Assembly: GCA_964370985.1 (NCBI GenBank)
Contig: CAYJLE010000006.1
Coordinates: forward strand, 1-64,000
DNA length: 64,000 nt
From: JAHDVS01 sp964370985
Lineage (GTDB): Bacteria; Actinomycetota; Thermoleophilia; Gaiellales; Gaiellaceae
Direction of reading: 5' to 3'
Of the stretch, positions 9,233-18,522 are shown piece by piece; the first letter of the stretch is position 1; each line of letters opens with the position of its first letter. The notes under the pieces are model-generated. The model was given only the letters and a program-made list of their open reading frames with translations, was not told the DNA's origin and did not search any database. Both the position numbers and the translations under genes were made by a program.

Positions 9233-12200
9233 GTGGGCTGGATTCAGGACCTCGTAAACCCCAAGACCCGTCAGTGGGAGGAGTTCTACCGCAACCGCTG
9301 GCAGCACGACAACGCCATCCGCTCCACCCACGGCGTCAACTGCACGGGCGGCTGCTCGTGGATGGTCTACGTCAAGGACGGGATCGTCACCTGGGAGATG
9401 CAGGCCCTCGACTACCCGCTGCTCGAGTCCAACCTCCCGCCGTACGAGCCGCGCGGGTGCCAGCGCGGGATCTCGGCCTCCTGGTACGTGTACAGCCCGA
9501 TCCGGGTCAAGTACCCGTACATGCGCGGCGCGCTCATGGACTTCTGGCGCGAGGCGCGGGCGCAGCACCAGAGCCCCGTCGAGGCCTGGAAGTCGATCGT
9601 CGACGATCCCGAGAAGCGCGCCCGCTATCAGCGGGCCCGCGGCAAGGGCGGCTTCCGGCGGACGAACTGGGACGAGGTGCTCGAGCTGATCTGCGCCGCG
9701 CTCCTGCACACGGCGCAGAAGTGGGGGCCCGACCGGGTCTTCGGCTTCTCGCCGATCCCCGCCATGTCGTACCTCTCCTACGCCGGCGGCTCGCGCTTCC
9801 TGCAGCTGTTCGGCGGCGTGAACATGAGCTTCTACGACTGGTACGCGGACCTGCCGAACGCGTTCCCCGAGATCTGGGGCGACCAGACGGACGTCTGCGA
9901 GTCGGCCGACTGGTTCAACTCCAAGTTCATCGTCTCGATGGGGTCGAACCTGAACATGACGCGGACCCCCGACGTGCACTTCATCTCCGAGGCACGCCAC
10001 GAGGGCACGAAGTTCGTGGTCATCTCGCCGGACTTCAGCCAGGTCGCGAAGTACTCGGACTGGTGGATCCCCGTCGAGGCGGGTCAGGACACGGCCCTCT
10101 GGCTGGCGGTCAACCACGTGATCCTCAAGGAGTTCCACGCCGACCGGAAGGTCGAGTACTTCGCCGACTACCTGAAGCGCTACACGGACAGCCCGTTCCT
10201 CGTCGAGCTCGTCGAGGACGAGGACGGCCTCAAGCCGGGGCAGTTCCTGCGCGCCGAGCGGGTCTCCCGGTACGCGGAGGTCGAGAACGCGGACTGGAAG
10301 ATGCTGGTTTGGGACGGCCCGAACGGCGACCTCAGGCTCCCGAAGGGCTCGGTCGGGTTCCGCTGGGGCAAGGAGATGGGCAAGTGGAACCTGAAGCTCG
10401 AGGACGGGGTCGACGACAGCCCGATCGACCCGGTGATCTCGTTCTTCGAGGCCGACGGTACCGAGGTGGCCCAGGTCGCGTTCCACGAGTTCGCCGAGCA
10501 CAAGACCGCGCTGCGCGGCGTGCCCGCCCGGGCGATCGAGACCGTCGACGGCCGCCGGGTGCTGGTCGCGACCGTCTTCGACCTGCTGATGGCGCAGATG
10601 GGCGTCGGTCGCGGCCTCGCCGGCGAGTACCCGACGAGCTACGACGACGTCGGCCCCTACACGCCGGCCTGGCAGGAGGGCTACACCGGCATCGGCCGCG
10701 ACACCGTGATCCAGCTCGCTCGCGAGTTCGCCGGCACGGCCGAGGCCACGAAGGGCAAGTCGATGATCATCATCGGCGCCTCGATCAACCACTGGTACAA
10801 CAACAACCTCTCCTACCGCGCGCCGATCACGGCGCTCATCCTCTGCGGCTGCTGCGGCGTCAACGGCGGCGGCATGAACCACTACGTGGGTCAGGAGAAG
10901 CTGACGCTCGAGGCGCCCTGGAAGAGCCTCGCGTTCGCGCTCGACTGGCAGAAGCCGCCCCGGCTCCAGCAGTCGCCGACGTGGCACTACGTCAACTCCG
11001 ACCAGTGGCGCTACGAGGGTGACTTCACCGACTACGCCCCGATCCCGCCGAAGACGAAATGGGCGAAGGGCCATGCGATGGACCTCGAGGCCAAGGCCGT
11101 GCGGATGGGCTGGATGCCGTACTACCCGCAGTTCAACCGCAACCCGATCGATCTCGTCGAGGAGGCGGAGCGCTCCGGGGCACGGACGCCAGAGGGGATC
11201 CTCGAATGGATGCGCGACCAGATCAAGGACGGCTCGGTCAAGTTCTCGGTCGACGACCCGGACGCGGAGGAGAACTGGCCCCGCATCTGGATGATCTGGC
11301 GGGGCAACGCGATCATGTCGAGCGCGAAGGGCCACGAGTTCTTCCTGCGCCACTACCTCGGCACCCACGACAACGTCGTCGCCGAGGAGCACGCGAAGGA
11401 CAAGGTCAAGACCGTCACGTTCCGCGAGCCCGCTCCGCGCGGGAAGATGGACCTGATCGTCGACATCAACTTCCGCATGGACACGACGGCGCTGTACTCG
11501 GACATCGTGCTGCCGACGGCGACCTGGTACGAGAAGAACGACCTCAACACGACCGATCTCCACTCGTTCGTGCACCCGCTGTCGGCGGCCGTGCCGCCGG
11601 TGTGGGAGTCGAAGTCCGACTGGGAGATCTGGAAGTTGATCGCGAAGAAGGTCTCCGAACTCGCGCCCGGCGTGTTCGAGCGGGGCAAGGCGCGCGACGT
11701 CGTCGCGGGCCCGCTCCAGCACGACACGCCCGACGAGCTGGCTCAGCCCCAGGTGCTCGACTGGCGGCTCGGCGAGTGCGAGGCGATCCCCGGCAAGACG
11801 ATGCCGCACCTGCGCCTCGTCGAGCGGGACTACGCGAACCTCCACAACCGGTTCATCTCGCTCGGCCCGAACATCCGCACGGACGGGATCAGCGGGCACG
11901 GCGTGCACGTCCCGGTCGCGAAGTTCTACGACGACCTGCTCGAGAACCCGGTCGGCGGCACCCCCGACATGCGCCACCTGCGCTGCGTCGAGTGGGGCGG
12001 CGAGAAATACCCGAGCGTCGAGGACGCGCTCGACGCGGCCAACGCGCTCCTGTACCTCGCGCCAGAGACGAACGGCGAGGTCGCCCACGCCGCGTTCGCG
12101 GCCGAGGAGCCGCGAACGGGCCTGACCCTGACCGACCTCTCCGAGGGCAACCGTAACGTACGCATGACGTTCGCTGACCTGACGTCGCAGCCGCGGCGGA

Positions 12201-12889
12201 CACTGATCAGCCCCTGCTGGACGGGGATGGTCAACGACGGGCGGGCCTACGCGGCCTGGTGCCTGAACGTCGAGCGGCTCGTGCCGTGGCGGACGCTCGG
12301 CGGCCGTCAGCACCTGTACGTCGACCATCCCTATTACCTGGACTTCGGGGAGCACCTGCCGACGTACAAGCCGAAGCTGAACCCGCGTCTGACGGGCGAC
12401 ATCGTCAATAGCCCCGCCAGCGACAAGGACTGCCTCGTGCTCAACTTCATCACGCCGCACGGGAAGTGGCACATCCACTCCACGTACTCGGACAACCACC
12501 GGATGATGACCCTGTCGCGCGGCGTCGAGCCGTGCTGGCTCAACGACAAGGACGCCGAGAAGGCAGGCATCGTCGACAACGACTGGGTCGAGGTCTACAA
12601 CGACAACGGGGTGATGGTCACCCGGGCCGCCGTCTCCGCCCGGGTGCAGCCCGGGACGTGCATGGTCTACCACGCACCCGAGCGGACGCTGTCGATCCCC
12701 AAGTCGCAGGTTCGCGACAAGCGCCGCGGCGGCGGCCACAACAGCCTCACCCGGACGCGCATCAACCCGGTCCAGCTGGCCGGCGGCTACGCGCAGTTCA
12801 CGTACGGCTTCAACTACTGGGGCCCGATCGGCGTCTTCACGCGGGACACCTACGCGGTCGTCAAGAAGCTGAAGAGGCTGGAGTGGTGA
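9233..12889 (+). CDS. narG: respiratory nitrate reductase alpha subunit (copy 2)
   Basis: A second full-length catalytic subunit, 1218 residues. FS0 ligands lie in HGVNCTGGC (His33, Cys37, Cys41) and the Mo-ligand Asp is about residue 202 in SFYDWYADLP. GTG 9233 was chosen for the GAGG at 9224-9227 overlapping the cytochrome stop; the resulting N-terminus (VGWIQDLVNPKTRQWEEFYR) aligns with known NarG starts. Compared with copy 1 it lacks the long N-terminal lead and differs throughout, so it is an old paralogue or a separately acquired copy. Its stop is shared with a TGATG overlap, although narH2 probably starts 33 bases later. Confidence 0.97.
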   Translation: MGWIQDLVNPKTRQWEEFYRNRWQHDNAIRSTHGVNCTGGCSWMVYVKDGIVTWEMQALDYPLLESNLPPYEPRGCQRGISASWYVYSPIRVKYPYMRGALMDFWREARAQHQSPVEAWKSIVDDPEKRARYQRARGKGGFRRTNWDEVLELICAALLHTAQKWGPDRVFGFSPIPAMSYLSYAGGSRFLQLFGGVNMSFYDWYADLPNAFPEIWGDQTDVCESADWFNSKFIVSMGSNLNMTRTPDVHFISEARHEGTKFVVISPDFSQVAKYSDWWIPVEAGQDTALWLAVNHVILKEFHADRKVEYFADYLKRYTDSPFLVELVEDEDGLKPGQFLRAERVSRYAEVENADWKMLVWDGPNGDLRLPKGSVGFRWGKEMGKWNLKLEDGVDDSPIDPVISFFEADGTEVAQVAFHEFAEHKTALRGVPARAIETVDGRRVLVATVFDLLMAQMGVGRGLAGEYPTSYDDVGPYTPAWQEGYTGIGRDTVIQLAREFAGTAEATKGKSMIIIGASINHWYNNNLSYRAPITALILCGCCGVNGGGMNHYVGQEKLTLEAPWKSLAFALDWQKPPRLQQSPTWHYVNSDQWRYEGDFTDYAPIPPKTKWAKGHAMDLEAKAVRMGWMPYYPQFNRNPIDLVEEAERSGARTPEGILEWMRDQIKDGSVKFSVDDPDAEENWPRIWMIWRGNAIMSSAKGHEFFLRHYLGTHDNVVAEEHAKDKVKTVTFREPAPRGKMDLIVDINFRMDTTALYSDIVLPTATWYEKNDLNTTDLHSFVHPLSAAVPPVWESKSDWEIWKLIAKKVSELAPGVFERGKARDVVAGPLQHDTPDELAQPQVLDWRLGECEAIPGKTMPHLRLVERDYANLHNRFISLGPNIRTDGISGHGVHVPVAKFYDDLLENPVGGTPDMRHLRCVEWGGEKYPSVEDALDAANALLYLAPETNGEVAHAAFAAEEPRTGLTLTDLSEGNRNVRMTFADLTSQPRRTLISPCWTGMVNDGRAYAAWCLNVERLVPWRTLGGRQHLYVDHPYYLDFGEHLPTYKPKLNPRLTGDIVNSPASDKDCLVLNFITPHGKWHIHSTYSDNHRMMTLSRGVEPCWLNDKDAEKAGIVDNDWVEVYNDNGVMVTRAAVSARVQPGTCMVYHAPERTLSIPKSQVRDKRRGGGHNSLTRTRINPVQLAGGYAQFTYGFNYWGPIGVFTRDTYAVVKKLKRLEW

Positions 12890-12921
12890 TGGCCGGCTCG
12901 AACGGAGGAGGAGGGAGAGCG

Positions 12922-14451
12922 ATGGACATCCGGGCGCAGGTCTCGATGGTGTTCCACCTCGACAAGTGCATCGGGTGCCACACGTGCTCGATCGCCTGCA
13001 AGAACATCTGGACCGACCGCAAGGGGTCGGAGTACATGTGGTGGAACAACGTCGAGACGAAGCCGGGCACCGGCTACCCGACGCAGTGGGAGGATCAGCA
13101 GAAGTACCGCGGCGGCTGGGAGCGCGAGGGCGAGGGCAAGCTGAGCCTGAAGCTCCAGGGCCGCGGCCGGGCGCTCGGGAACATCTTCGCGAACCCGTAT
13201 CTGCCCACGATCGACGACTACTACGAGCCGTGGACGTACGACTTCGACGAGTTGTTCAACGCTCCGGAGGGTGACGACCAGCCGACGGCGCGCCCCGTGT
13301 CGATGATCACCGGCGAGCCGATCGACATCGAGGCCGGCCCGAACTGGGACGACGACCTCGGCGGCTCCACGATCTACGCCGCGAACGACCCGAACCTCGA
13401 GGGACTCTCGAGCGCCGAGCGGGCCGAGCTGAACGAGCTCGAGCGGATGGTGTTCTTCTACCTGCCGCGGATCTGCAACCACTGCGCCAACCCGGGCTGC
13501 GTCGCCGCCTGCCCGGCCGGCGCGATCCACAAGCGCGGGGAGGACGGGATCGTCCTCCTGAACCAGGAGAAGTGCCGCGCCTGGCGCATGTGCATCTCCG
13601 GCTGCCCGTACAAGAAGACGTACTACAACTGGGCGACGGGGAAGTCGGAGAAGTGCATCCTCTGCTACCCGCGGCTCGAGAGCGGTCACGCGCCCGCGTG
13701 CTTCCACTCCTGCGTCGGGCGCATCCGCTACCTCGGGCTCGTCCTCTACGACGCTGCCGCGATCAAGGACGTCGCGGCCCACCCGGACGAGGAGCTGGTC
13801 GAGGCGCAGCGGGCCATGATCAAGGATCCGTTCGACCCGGAGATCATCGAGCTCGCGCAGGCGAACGGGATCACCCCCGACCAGATCAAGGCCGCGCAGG
13901 ACTCGCCGGTCTACAAGTTCGTGAAGGTCTGGAAGCTGGCGTTGCCGCTCCACCCGGAGTTCCGCACGCTCCCGATGCTCTTCTACGTGCCTCCGATGCT
14001 GCCCGTGCTCGCGACCATGAAGAACGGACGCTATGACGTCGACGGCGCGAACCAGAACGGTGGCACCGAGGCGACCGGGCTGCCCTCGCTCTCGAACCTG
14101 GATCAGGCGCGGGTGCCGCTGCGCTACATGGCGAACCTGTTCTCCGCCGGCAACGAGGGCATCGTCGCCGAGGTCTACCGCAAGCTCAACGCGGTGCGCG
14201 TGCACATGCGCCAGCAGAAGGTCGGGAACATCCCGGAGAGCGAGGTCGCCGAGGCGCTCGGCAAAGCCGGGATCAGCGCCGACGAGGCGGAGGCGATCTT
14301 CCGCCTCACCGCGATGCCGACGTTCCAGGAGCGCTTCGTGATCCCGCCGCTCCTGCGCGATCAGGCGTTCGAGGCGCAGCTCGGCGATCCGTTCACCCAG
14401 AAGCGCGAGGGCGGCTTCGGCTTCCGCGCCGCCCCGGAGCGGCGGTGGTAG
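12922..14451 (+). CDS. narH: respiratory nitrate reductase beta (Fe-S) subunit (copy 2)
   Basis: Fe-S subunit of 509 residues with Cys16/19/22/26 in CIGCHTCSIAC, then CNHCANPGCVAAC, CRAWRMC (Trp variant for the [3Fe-4S] cluster) and CILC. ATG 12922 was preferred over ATG 12889. A run of GGAGGAGGAGGGAG ends seven bases before it, and the N-terminus MDIRAQVSMVFHLDK matches MHVKAQMSMVMNLDK of copy 1. An 11-residue extension from 12889 is possible. It ends two codons into narJ2. Confidence 0.96.
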   Translation: MDIRAQVSMVFHLDKCIGCHTCSIACKNIWTDRKGSEYMWWNNVETKPGTGYPTQWEDQQKYRGGWEREGEGKLSLKLQGRGRALGNIFANPYLPTIDDYYEPWTYDFDELFNAPEGDDQPTARPVSMITGEPIDIEAGPNWDDDLGGSTIYAANDPNLEGLSSAERAELNELERMVFFYLPRICNHCANPGCVAACPAGAIHKRGEDGIVLLNQEKCRAWRMCISGCPYKKTYYNWATGKSEKCILCYPRLESGHAPACFHSCVGRIRYLGLVLYDAAAIKDVAAHPDEELVEAQRAMIKDPFDPEIIELAQANGITPDQIKAAQDSPVYKFVKVWKLALPLHPEFRTLPMLFYVPPMLPVLATMKNGRYDVDGANQNGGTEATGLPSLSNLDQARVPLRYMANLFSAGNEGIVAEVYRKLNAVRVHMRQQKVGNIPESEVAEALGKAGISADEAEAIFRLTAMPTFQERFVIPPLLRDQAFEAQLGDPFTQKREGGFGFRAAPERRW

Positions 14452-15071
14452 CCGTGGCGAGCCGGACCTCCGATCGCGCGGTGCTCGAGGCGTTCGCGGA
14501 CGTCCTCGACTATCCCCGCGGGCCGCTCGGGGAGACCGTTGCCGCATGCGAGGCCCTGGCCGCCGCCAGCCCCGAGGCCGTGGCCCTGCTCGCCGGGTTC
14601 CGGGTGTTCGCCGAGTCGGCGGAGCTCGGTGAGCTCCAGGAGGCGTACACGCGTGCCTTCGACCTCGACAGCATGTCCGACCTCGAGCCGACCTGCTACC
14701 CGTACGTCGGCCATGTGCTCTTCGACGACAACCACAAGCGCAGCGCGTTCCTGGTCGGGCTGAACGAGCGCTACCGCGCGCACGGCTTCAGCGCGGGCAC
14801 CGAGCTCGCCGACCACCTGGTCGTGCTCCTGCGTTTCGTTGCCGCTTGCGACGACGGCGCGCTCGTCGAGGAGCTGCTCGACGAGGCGATCGTGCCGGCG
14901 CTGGGGCGGATGGTCGGGAAGGTCGATGTCGAGGGGACACCCGAGACGGGGCGCGAGCGCTACCAGCTCGTGCTGCGGGCCCTGTGGCTCGCGCTCGAGA
15001 CGAGACAGCGGCCGGCGAGCGCCGGCTCGGAGGCGAACGAGTTGGTGCTGAGCCGAAACGGCCGGGACTGA
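14445..15071 (+). CDS. narJ: nitrate reductase assembly chaperone (copy 2)
   Basis: NarJ/TorD-like chaperone of about 208 residues. The conserved core reads LQEAYTRAFDLDSMSDLEPT, then YPYVGHVLFDDNHKRSAFL. It belongs to a different NarJ sublineage from copy 1, which has FERRTSLHLTYHTHGD at the same place. GTG 14445 overlaps the narH2 stop by seven bases; GTG 14454 is an equally possible start. It lies between narH2 and narI2 as in all narGHJI operons. Confidence 0.9.
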   Translation: MVAVASRTSDRAVLEAFADVLDYPRGPLGETVAACEALAAASPEAVALLAGFRVFAESAELGELQEAYTRAFDLDSMSDLEPTCYPYVGHVLFDDNHKRSAFLVGLNERYRAHGFSAGTELADHLVVLLRFVAACDDGALVEELLDEAIVPALGRMVGKVDVEGTPETGRERYQLVLRALWLALETRQRPASAGSEANELVLSRNGRD

Positions 15072-15084
15072 GGAGGCAGACTCG

Positions 15085-15759
15085 ATGAACACGTTCCTGT
15101 TCGCGGTGGTCCCGTACCTGGCGGTCGTGATCGCCGTCATCGGCGGCATCGCCCGCTACCGGTGGGATCGCTTCTCGTACTCGAGCCAGTCCTCGCAGTT
15201 CCTCGAGAGCCGCAAGCTGTTCTGGGGCTCGATCGCCTGGCACTACGGGGTGCTCGCCGTGCTCGGCGCCCACGTGCTGGCGCTCATGTTCTGGGACGCC
15301 TGGGGCAAGATGCTCTCCGGCCCGACCCGCCTCTACTCGTTCGAGGTAGCCGGCCTCGCCCTGTCGTGGCTCGCGTTCGGCGGGCTCGCGTTCCTGCTCT
15401 GGCGGCGGCTGACCGACTCCCGCGTCCGCACGGTCACGTCGCCGATGGACTGGGTGCTGCTCGTGCTCTTGCTCGGCCAGGTCGGCACCGGCGTCTGGAT
15501 GGCGCTCGGCTACCGCTGGGGCTCGGACTGGTACCTGCACACGATCGTGCCGTGGATCCACTCGCTGTTCGCCCTCAACCCGAAGATCGGCTACGTGACC
15601 GCGCTACCCGACGTCGTCAAGGCCCACGCGGTGCTCGGCTTCTTCCTGATCGCGCTGTTTCCGTTCACGCGGCTCGTCCACGTCGTGACCGTGCCGATCA
15701 CCTACCTCTGGCGCCCCTACCAGGTGTACCTCTGGAACCGGAGGGCCTCCCGCCAGTAG
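15085..15759 (+). CDS. narI: respiratory nitrate reductase gamma subunit, cytochrome b (copy 2)
   Basis: Quinol-oxidising cytochrome b subunit of 224 residues with five membrane segments. Haem ligand pairs are HYGVLAVLGAH (ten apart) and HAVLGFFLIALFPFTRLVH (18 apart). ATG 15085 follows AGGAGG (15071-15076) by eight bases, a stronger site than any in operon 1. A large hairpin separates it from narK. Confidence 0.96.
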   Translation: MNTFLFAVVPYLAVVIAVIGGIARYRWDRFSYSSQSSQFLESRKLFWGSIAWHYGVLAVLGAHVLALMFWDAWGKMLSGPTRLYSFEVAGLALSWLAFGGLAFLLWRRLTDSRVRTVTSPMDWVLLVLLLGQVGTGVWMALGYRWGSDWYLHTIVPWIHSLFALNPKIGYVTALPDVVKAHAVLGFFLIALFPFTRLVHVVTVPITYLWRPYQVYLWNRRASRQ

Positions 15760-15796
15760 ACGGCGGCGTCGCTCCGGCCGCCGCCTCAGCGCAGCG

Positions 15797-15843
15797 CTCG
15801 CTGATCCCCGCTCCGTAGTTTCCACCGAGCGAGGATCAGCGAG
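15797..15843 (+). terminator. 47-nt hairpin between narI2 and narK1
   Basis: CTCGCTGATCC (15797-15807) pairs perfectly with GGATCAGCGAG (15833-15843). Inside it, CGCTC (15809-15813) pairs with GAGCG (15827-15831) after a single C-A mismatch, leaving a 13-base loop. No T-run follows. It may be an intrinsic terminator or an RNA processing/stability element that sets the ratio of enzyme to transporter mRNA; the GATCAG half also resembles the motif upstream of both regulators. Confidence 0.6.
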
Positions 15844-15920
15844 TGTGCGGATGACTCACCGGCGGCCGCCGCGTACCGTCGGATGGTCGGTCGGAGTCGT
15901 AGGACTAGGAGGGAGATCGC

Positions 15921-17183
15921 GTGGTACAGGCTGGGAAGCTGGGCGATGCCAGGGCGGCGAATCGCGTGCTCGTGCTTTCGACCGTCGGCTTTACGGTGTT
16001 CTTCGCCGTCTGGGTGATGTTCGCGGTCGTCGGCGTTGCGCTCCGCAATGACCTCGGTCTCTCGGACGGGGAGTTCGCGTTCCTGGTCGCGATCCCGATC
16101 CTGACCGGCTCGATCCTGCGGGTCCCGGTCGGGATCCTCACCGACAAGCTCGGCGGCCGGGTCGTCTTCACAGTGCTGCTCCTCCTCACCGCCATCCCGA
16201 CCTACGTGATCAGCCGGGCCGAGAGCTACACGCAGCTCGTCGTGCTCGCGTTCTTCATGGGCCTCGCGGGTGTGTCGTTCGCCGTGGGGATCGCCTGGGT
16301 CTCCGCGTGGTATCCGCGCGAGCGTCAGGGCTTCGCGCTCGGCACGTTCGGGGCCGGCAACGTGGGCGCCTCGGTCACGAAGCTGCTCGCGCCGACGCTC
16401 GTGACCCTGCTCGCGGCCGGCGGCGTCGCCGGTGGCGCCATCCCCGGCGGCTGGCGGTTCGTCCCGTTCGTGTATGCGATCGCCCTCGTCGTCATGGCGG
16501 TCTGCGTCTGGTTCCTGGCGCCGACGCCCGACCACCGGCCGGGTGTGGGTCGCAGCACGCGCGAGCTGTTGACGCCGCTCAAGGTCGTGCGGGTGTGGCG
16601 CTTCGGCCTCTACTACATCGTCGTGTTCGGCGCGTACGTCGCGCTGTCCCTCTGGCTGCCGAAGTACTACGTCGACGTGTACGGCTACGAGCTGCGCACC
16701 GCCGGCTTCCTGACCGCGCTGTTCATCTTCCCGGCCAGCCTGCTGCGACCGTTCGGCGGCTGGCTGTCCGATCACCTGGGCGCCCGCCTCGTCACCTACG
16801 TGTCGTTCGGCGCGATGATCCTCGCGCTTGCCGGCCTCACGTTCTCGCTCGGGGTCGTCCCGTTCACGGTGCTCGTCGTTCTCGTCGGCGTGACGATGGG
16901 GATCGGCAAGGCCTCGGTCTACAAGTACATCCCCGAGTACTTCCCGCGGGACGTCGGCGCCGTCGGCGGGCTCGTGGGGGCGGTCGGCGGCCTCGGCGGC
17001 TTCTTCCTGCCGCTTCTGTTCGCGTGGGCCCAGGATCTCAGCGGTCGGCCCCAGAGCACGTTCGTGGTGCTCCTGATCGTCAGCGTGGTCAGCCTGCTGT
17101 GGCTGCACGCGGTCGTGGTTCAGCTCCGCCGTCAGGAGCGCAGCGGAGCGGACGCGCGGCCGGCCGGCCAGGTGACCCGGTGA
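15921..17183 (+). CDS. narK: NarK-family nitrate/nitrite transporter (NarK1)
   Basis: Major-facilitator protein of 420 residues with twelve membrane helices. The nitrate-porter region GTFGAGNVGASVTKLLAP and the inter-helix motif PVGILTDKLGGR are present. GTG 15921 follows GGAGGGAG (15908-15915). It overlaps the next transporter gene by four bases (GTGA). Paired NarK1/NarK2 proteins elsewhere divide nitrate/proton import and nitrate/nitrite exchange; which is which cannot be decided from sequence alone. Confidence 0.9.
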   Translation: MVQAGKLGDARAANRVLVLSTVGFTVFFAVWVMFAVVGVALRNDLGLSDGEFAFLVAIPILTGSILRVPVGILTDKLGGRVVFTVLLLLTAIPTYVISRAESYTQLVVLAFFMGLAGVSFAVGIAWVSAWYPRERQGFALGTFGAGNVGASVTKLLAPTLVTLLAAGGVAGGAIPGGWRFVPFVYAIALVVMAVCVWFLAPTPDHRPGVGRSTRELLTPLKVVRVWRFGLYYIVVFGAYVALSLWLPKYYVDVYGYELRTAGFLTALFIFPASLLRPFGGWLSDHLGARLVTYVSFGAMILALAGLTFSLGVVPFTVLVVLVGVTMGIGKASVYKYIPEYFPRDVGAVGGLVGAVGGLGGFFLPLLFAWAQDLSGRPQSTFVVLLIVSVVSLLWLHAVVVQLRRQERSGADARPAGQVTR

Positions 17184-18505
17184 CGGGCGAGCAGGCGCGG
17201 ACCGGGGCCTCCTGGCTCGAGCGCTGGGAGCCCGAGGACGAGACGTTCTGGGAGGCACGCGGGAAGGCGATCGCGTGGCGCACGCTCGCGATCACGACCG
17301 CCAACCTGACGATGGCGTTCGTGACCTGGTTCCTCGTCAGCGCGCTCGTCGTGCGGCTCGAGAAGATCGGCTTCGGCTTCTCGACCACCCAGCTCTTCTG
17401 GCTGACCGCGATGCCGGGCCTCGCGGGCGGCACGTTGCGGATCGTCCACACGTTCCTGACGCCGATCCTCGGCACCCGTCTCGTCGTCAGCGTCTCGAGC
17501 GCCCTGCTGCTCTTCCCGCTCATTGGCTGGTTCTTCGCGGTGCAGAACGACGGGACACCGTATCTGGTCTTCCTCGGGCTAGCCTTCCTGGCCGGCCTCG
17601 GCGGCGGCAACTTCTCGTCGTTCATGCCCTCGACGAGCCTGTTCTTCCCCAAGCGGCTCCAGGGCACAGCGCTCGGCATCCAAGCAGGGGTCGGCAACTT
17701 CGGGGTCAGCCTCGTCCAGTTCATCACGCCCTGGGTGATCGGGTTCGCGCTGGTCGGAAGCAGCCAGACCATGGATTCGGGCAAGTCGATCTGGCTCCAG
17801 AACGCCACACTGTGCTGGATCCCGTTCGTCGTCGTGCTCAGCGTGCTCGCCTGGCTTGGGCTGCGGAGCGTCCCCGTGCGCGCGAACGTCCGTGAGCAGA
17901 CAGACATCTTCCGCGACAAGCACTGCTGGCTGATGACGTCGCTGTACCTCATGACCTTCGGCTCGTTCGCGGGCTTCTCGGCGACGTTCCCGCTCCTGAT
18001 CAAGGAGGTCTACGGCGACTTCGAGAACGCCCCGGATCCCCTCACGTACGCGTTCCTCGGTCCGCTCGTCGGCTCGGCGGCACGCGTCGCCGGCGGCCCG
18101 CTCTCCGACAAGCTCGGGGGCGCCAGGCTGACCCAGGTCGCCGGGCTCGGGCTGATCGGCTCCTCGGTGGCCGTCTCGTTCTTCGTCCAACCCGAGTCGA
18201 CAGATCAGTTCAAGTGGTTCGTCTTCAGCATGCTCGGGGTGTTCCTGTTCACGGGCATCGGCAACGCGTCGACGTTCAAGCAGATGCCGATGATCTTCCC
18301 GCCCCGGCAGGCGGCCGGCGTGCTGGGCTGGACGGCTGCGATCGCGGCGTACGGCCCGTTCATCTTCTCCGTGCTGATCGCGGCCGTGATCAGCGCAGCT
18401 GGCGATCCCCTCCCGTTCTTCCTCGGCGCCGCGGTGTTCTACGCGGTCAACGTCGGCATCAACTGGTGGTACTACGCCCGCAAGGGTGCGAAGCACCCCT
18501 GCTGA
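17180..18505 (+). CDS. narK: NarK-family nitrate/nitrite transporter (NarK2)
   Basis: Second NarK-type permease, 441 residues, starting at GTG 17180 within the stop of narK1. It has a soluble N-terminus (EQARTGASWLERWEPEDETF) typical of the larger NarK2 branch, twelve helices, and the motifs AGVGNFGVSLVQFITPW and GPLSDKLGGARL. Together with narK1 it ends operon 2. No clear terminator hairpin is seen in the 17 bases before the convergent regulator gene. Confidence 0.92.
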   Translation: MTGEQARTGASWLERWEPEDETFWEARGKAIAWRTLAITTANLTMAFVTWFLVSALVVRLEKIGFGFSTTQLFWLTAMPGLAGGTLRIVHTFLTPILGTRLVVSVSSALLLFPLIGWFFAVQNDGTPYLVFLGLAFLAGLGGGNFSSFMPSTSLFFPKRLQGTALGIQAGVGNFGVSLVQFITPWVIGFALVGSSQTMDSGKSIWLQNATLCWIPFVVVLSVLAWLGLRSVPVRANVREQTDIFRDKHCWLMTSLYLMTFGSFAGFSATFPLLIKEVYGDFENAPDPLTYAFLGPLVGSAARVAGGPLSDKLGGARLTQVAGLGLIGSSVAVSFFVQPESTDQFKWFVFSMLGVFLFTGIGNASTFKQMPMIFPPRQAAGVLGWTAAIAAYGPFIFSVLIAAVISAAGDPLPFFLGAAVFYAVNVGINWWYYARKGAKHPC

Positions 18506-18522
18506 GAGAAGTGCGCGCCCGG

